Assembly: GCF_021134715.1 (NCBI RefSeq)
Contig: NC_060019.1
Location: 10,802,001 to 10,866,000 of the forward strand
Reading direction: 5' to 3'
DNA from: Daphnia pulex
Lineage: Eukaryota; Arthropoda; Branchiopoda; Diplostraca; Daphniidae
DNA length: 64,000 nt
Shown one piece after another: positions 61,513-64,000 of this stretch (its first letter is position 1; each line of letters begins with the position of its first letter). The notes below the pieces were generated by a model, which had not been told where the DNA came from, did no database searches, and saw nothing but the letters and a program-made list of their open reading frames with translations. A program made the position numbers and the translations under genes.

Positions 61513-61901
61513 AACAAAGCTCACTTGTTAGATTTTTAATATTGTGTTTTTTTTTCTACTTCCGGTTTTCTCTTTTCAGTCAGTAGTTCAGTAAATAGTC
61601 ATCTGAAGTACAAACGAACTACATTTTCGTGATCCTCGTTCAATTTGTCGTAAAGTTCATGTTTTATTTTGTACGAAAGCGTACTTCCGGTTTCAAAAAT
61701 TTTCCTGAACTATAGTTCAGGAAAATTCTCGATTTTGACCAAAATCTGGATTTCGCTTAAATTACACCTAATCGACCCCAAATTTTACGTAGATCACGAA
61801 TATTTAGTTTATTTTGACGACAGCTCAATGGTTAAGGCGCTATCGCTTACTTCCGGTATACTTCCGGAAAATTTGCATAAAACTAGCAAGTGAGCTTTGT
61901 T
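61513..61901. mobile_element. MITE-like element with terminal inverted repeats
   Basis: AACAAAGCTCACTTGTTAG at 61513-61531 is the inverse of 61883-61901 with one mismatch, framing 389 bases without coding potential. Inside are several copies of ACTTCCGG or its complement and a perfect 30-bp palindrome at 61698-61727. No target-site duplication is evident in the immediate flanks, so the exact ends are uncertain. Size, inverted ends and lack of a gene fit a non-autonomous DNA transposon. Confidence 0.55.
61698..61727. repeat. perfect 30-bp palindrome
   Basis: The arm AATTTTCCTGAACTA at 61698-61712 is followed without spacer by its exact reverse complement to 61727. It lies near the middle of the MITE-like element. 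It would extrude or fold as a spacer-less hairpin. Confidence 0.9.
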
Positions 61902-62904
61902 CTCTGTAGAATTCTAAAGACTCCATGCTAATTTTAAGCAAAGAGAAATGGTCTTTTTGATTACTTTTATGACTTTTGACTATCTAAGGCCAGTCCTTTA
62001 GATATTTAGTTTTGAACGTGTCAAATAGATGGCGTGAAAGAATGTTGTTTGTTGTGTCAGATATGGGCTTATGGCCGCTCGTTGCCAAAAGTTTAGCTAC
62101 AGCTATTTTCTTCGAAAATTACCAATGAATTCGCTGGTAAATTGACTAGATTTCGTGTGCAATTTGTTTGGCATGTGTTCTTTACCGTTTATGTGTTTAA
62201 TAACATCATCATTTCTCATCCATTTCCAGGAGAAAATGTGAAAGGTGCATGAAGCCTGTACTGTCTTGTATTGTGTTAAAAATCCTGGTATCCTACTGAA
62301 TATGTCATCCAAATGACAAAGTGGTAACAACCAATGCTAGCTTTAGTACAGTATTGCTGGAACATAGTCTTCTCATCTTTTATCAGGATTCATCACTATT
62401 ATCGGCTGAATCATTCTATGGGACTTGCCAGATCACCAACCCCATCACGGATCAATCTCTCATTCCATCTTGTAGAGAACCTTGGATAACTGATTGGTGG
62501 TTTAGTGTGTAAGTTTACTTCTCATGTCACTGAACTTATTTTGTTGCAGTCTTATATGTATTTAAAGTATTGTTCTGCACTTATGTCTATCTAATGTTTA
62601 AGTTTAATTATTCTTTTAGATCATAGACATCAAGCACATTGATGCCACAAATTATAGACAAGGTGACTTTATTTTTTATTTACAGGTTCTTCGGTTTCTA
62701 ATGTTGCATGATAGACTTTATGAGAAGTCATGTCCATTGAACAAAAAGGACAATGACTATACAGTACCTGTTGGCTGCTACCCTTTAATATCCCCTTTTA
62801 CTTCATGAAAATGTAAGCAGGCCCTCTTGATTTGAGGTATTTCTTTCTGTCGCTAAAATTTTATTCAAAATAACTGTCCTAATAAATGTTCATTCTGCCT
62901 ACAG

Positions 62905-63021
62905 GATAACTTCTTCGCTACTTATCATGGATTTCATCCATTGGTGAAAGCCAATGACAACCAGGAGGAAAAGAGTGTGCTGGTCGAATGGGGACTTGCA
63001 AGCTTAAGTCGGAAGCCATAA
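62905..63021 (+). CDS. possible last coding exon of an unidentified plus-strand gene
   Basis: After a clear acceptor (TTCTGCCTACAG) 38 codons run to TAA at 63019-63021. The peptide begins DNFFATYHGFHPLVKAND and ends LASLSRKP. I do not recognise it. The nearest upstream piece (62685-62809) stops before a usable donor, so the gene may be broken or mis-joined. The second hairpin element follows 80 bases after the stop. Confidence 0.3.
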   Translation, partial: DNFFATYHGFHPLVKANDNQEEKSVLVEWGLASLSRKP

Positions 63022-63103
63022 GGATATGATTAATCGTTCTCGTAATAACTGTTCCTCAACTCTTCGCTCTTTTTCCGGTTTCTCCTACCATCTCCCTGTC
63101 TGC

Positions 63104-63140
63104 AGTCAATTAAGGCAGTCTCCCCCTGTCTTGATTGACT
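63104..63140. repeat. hairpin element, copy 2
   Basis: AGTCAATTAAG (63104-63114) pairs with CTTGATTGACT (63130-63140) over a 15-base loop, with one G-U pair where copy 1 has a Watson-Crick pair. The loop and left flank also resemble the 60.2-kb copy (ATCTCCCTG before, GGCAGT inside). The shared block is about 50 bases. Confidence 0.5.
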
Positions 63141-64000
63141 CCATGTGCGAGTTTTTAAAGCAATTTATCTCCCAAATAACACAAAAGAAGTTGGTTAGGT
63201 TTGTTTTATTTGGGTATAAACTGTTTTATAACTTGTACTAATAATCAAATGCCTTGTACCGGACGCTCTGTTTATTAAATTTTTGATAATTTTGGGAAAT
63301 ATTAATCAAATGTATTTAAGTTAATTAGATTAAATTTAATTCAATTATATTTAATTCGATAACAATTAATTTAATCAAATTATTTTTTTTTCAATTAAAT
63401 AAATTTCATTTAATAAAATTTTATTTTATTAATTTTATTCTGTAAATTGTTTTTTATTTGATTAAAATTTATGCAAATTGCGATTTCGAATTTGAACGAA
63501 TAACTGTATATTTAACGAGTTTTATACATGATTTGATGAAACAGCAATTAAGTTTACAAAATTAAACAAGTAATTTCAGGTTTAGGTTTCTGATATGAAG
63601 TAAATAATTGAAAAATTGCTTTAAGACAACGAAGACAACCGCACAAAGAACTTTCACCAACATAAGTTGCAACATACCACATTGAAAACCTAAATATCAA
63701 ATCTTTTGAATTATACACTACACAGATGAAAACAAATAAGACAAAATATTTTAGTAGACAACCAAGATTCCACTGGAAAACCAACTGTAGGATAACATCA
63801 GCATCAGCTACTTGGATTTCAGCAGATACAGCATAACAGCTTGAACAGAAACCAGACAGCAAAACCACTTTCCATTTCCACCAACTCCTGTGAGAAAAAA
63901 AAAACAGACATCATAGTTGGCAGTTGAATCAATCATGACTGATAACTATTTTTCAATAAAATTACACACTTCTAGAGTTACAAATAATAAACTCATAAAT

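Larger units (their letters stand above)
60852..64000. other. region with repeats and orphan exon-like pieces
   Basis: Apart from the tandem duplication, MITE-like element and hairpin listed separately, there are exon-like pieces at 62685-62809 (+; VLRFLMLHDRLYEKSCPLN, then a stop) and a minus-strand stretch below 63893 after a strong acceptor (TTTTTTCTCACAG). From about 63270 to 63480 the sequence is almost entirely A and T with repeated AATTTAAT-like words. No complete gene is visible. Confidence 0.35.

Overview
The window reads as arthropod nuclear DNA, most probably from a branchiopod crustacean such as Daphnia. The genes have many short introns (often 50-80 bases) with GT-AG borders. There is an RR-type cuticle protein gene, and an ihog/boi-type Hedgehog co-receptor. 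An FRS2-type FGF-receptor adaptor is also present, which Drosophila lacks as far as I know. The assignment rests on gene content and gene architecture only; no species marker was read. Exon chains were assembled by hand from splice borders, and every chain listed at high confidence keeps phase from start to stop.

Layout. 1-49: a possible end of an upstream gene. 2103-5192 (+): an 11-exon membrane-anchored animal haem peroxidase. 6320-10509 (-): a 12-exon ihog/boi Hedgehog co-receptor. 10510-27395: about 17 kb without a convincing gene, AT-rich with GC-rich islands and simple repeats, probably regulatory or intronic. 27396-29552 (-): an atypical alpha-kinase with a von Willebrand A domain and an N-terminal zinc finger. 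30079-30162 (-): tRNA-His(GTG) that seems to carry a 12-base intron. 30958-32193 (+): a cuticle protein with its own TATA box and initiator. 32522-33663 (-) and 34192-36406 (+): ZFAND2 and API5, head to head across 528 bases. 37440-41736 (-): calpain-15 (small optic lobes). 42944-46144 (+): a GAB/Dos docking protein. 54151-56545 (+): an FRS2-type adaptor. 57-64 kb: a poorly organised stretch of orphan exon-like pieces, a perfect 189-bp tandem duplication, a MITE-like element with a 30-bp palindrome, and two related hairpin elements.

Functional themes. The right-hand half is rich in receptor tyrosine kinase signalling. The Dos/GAB and FRS2 homologues lie on the same strand about 8 kb apart. 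Both carry a lipid- or receptor-recognition domain at the N-terminus, and both end in tyrosine motifs of the kind that bind the SHP2/Corkscrew phosphatase and Grb2/Drk. Ihog adds a Hedgehog reception gene, and calpain-15/Sol is a developmental protease. ZFAND2 and API5 are a stress/proteasome factor and a survival factor that may share a promoter.

The most useful leads are the intron-bearing tRNA-His, the zinc-finger/vWA/alpha-kinase protein, the linked Dos and FRS2 genes, the altered distal-haem motif of the peroxidase, and the mobile or structured elements at 60-63 kb. I did not find a clearly new multi-gene system.
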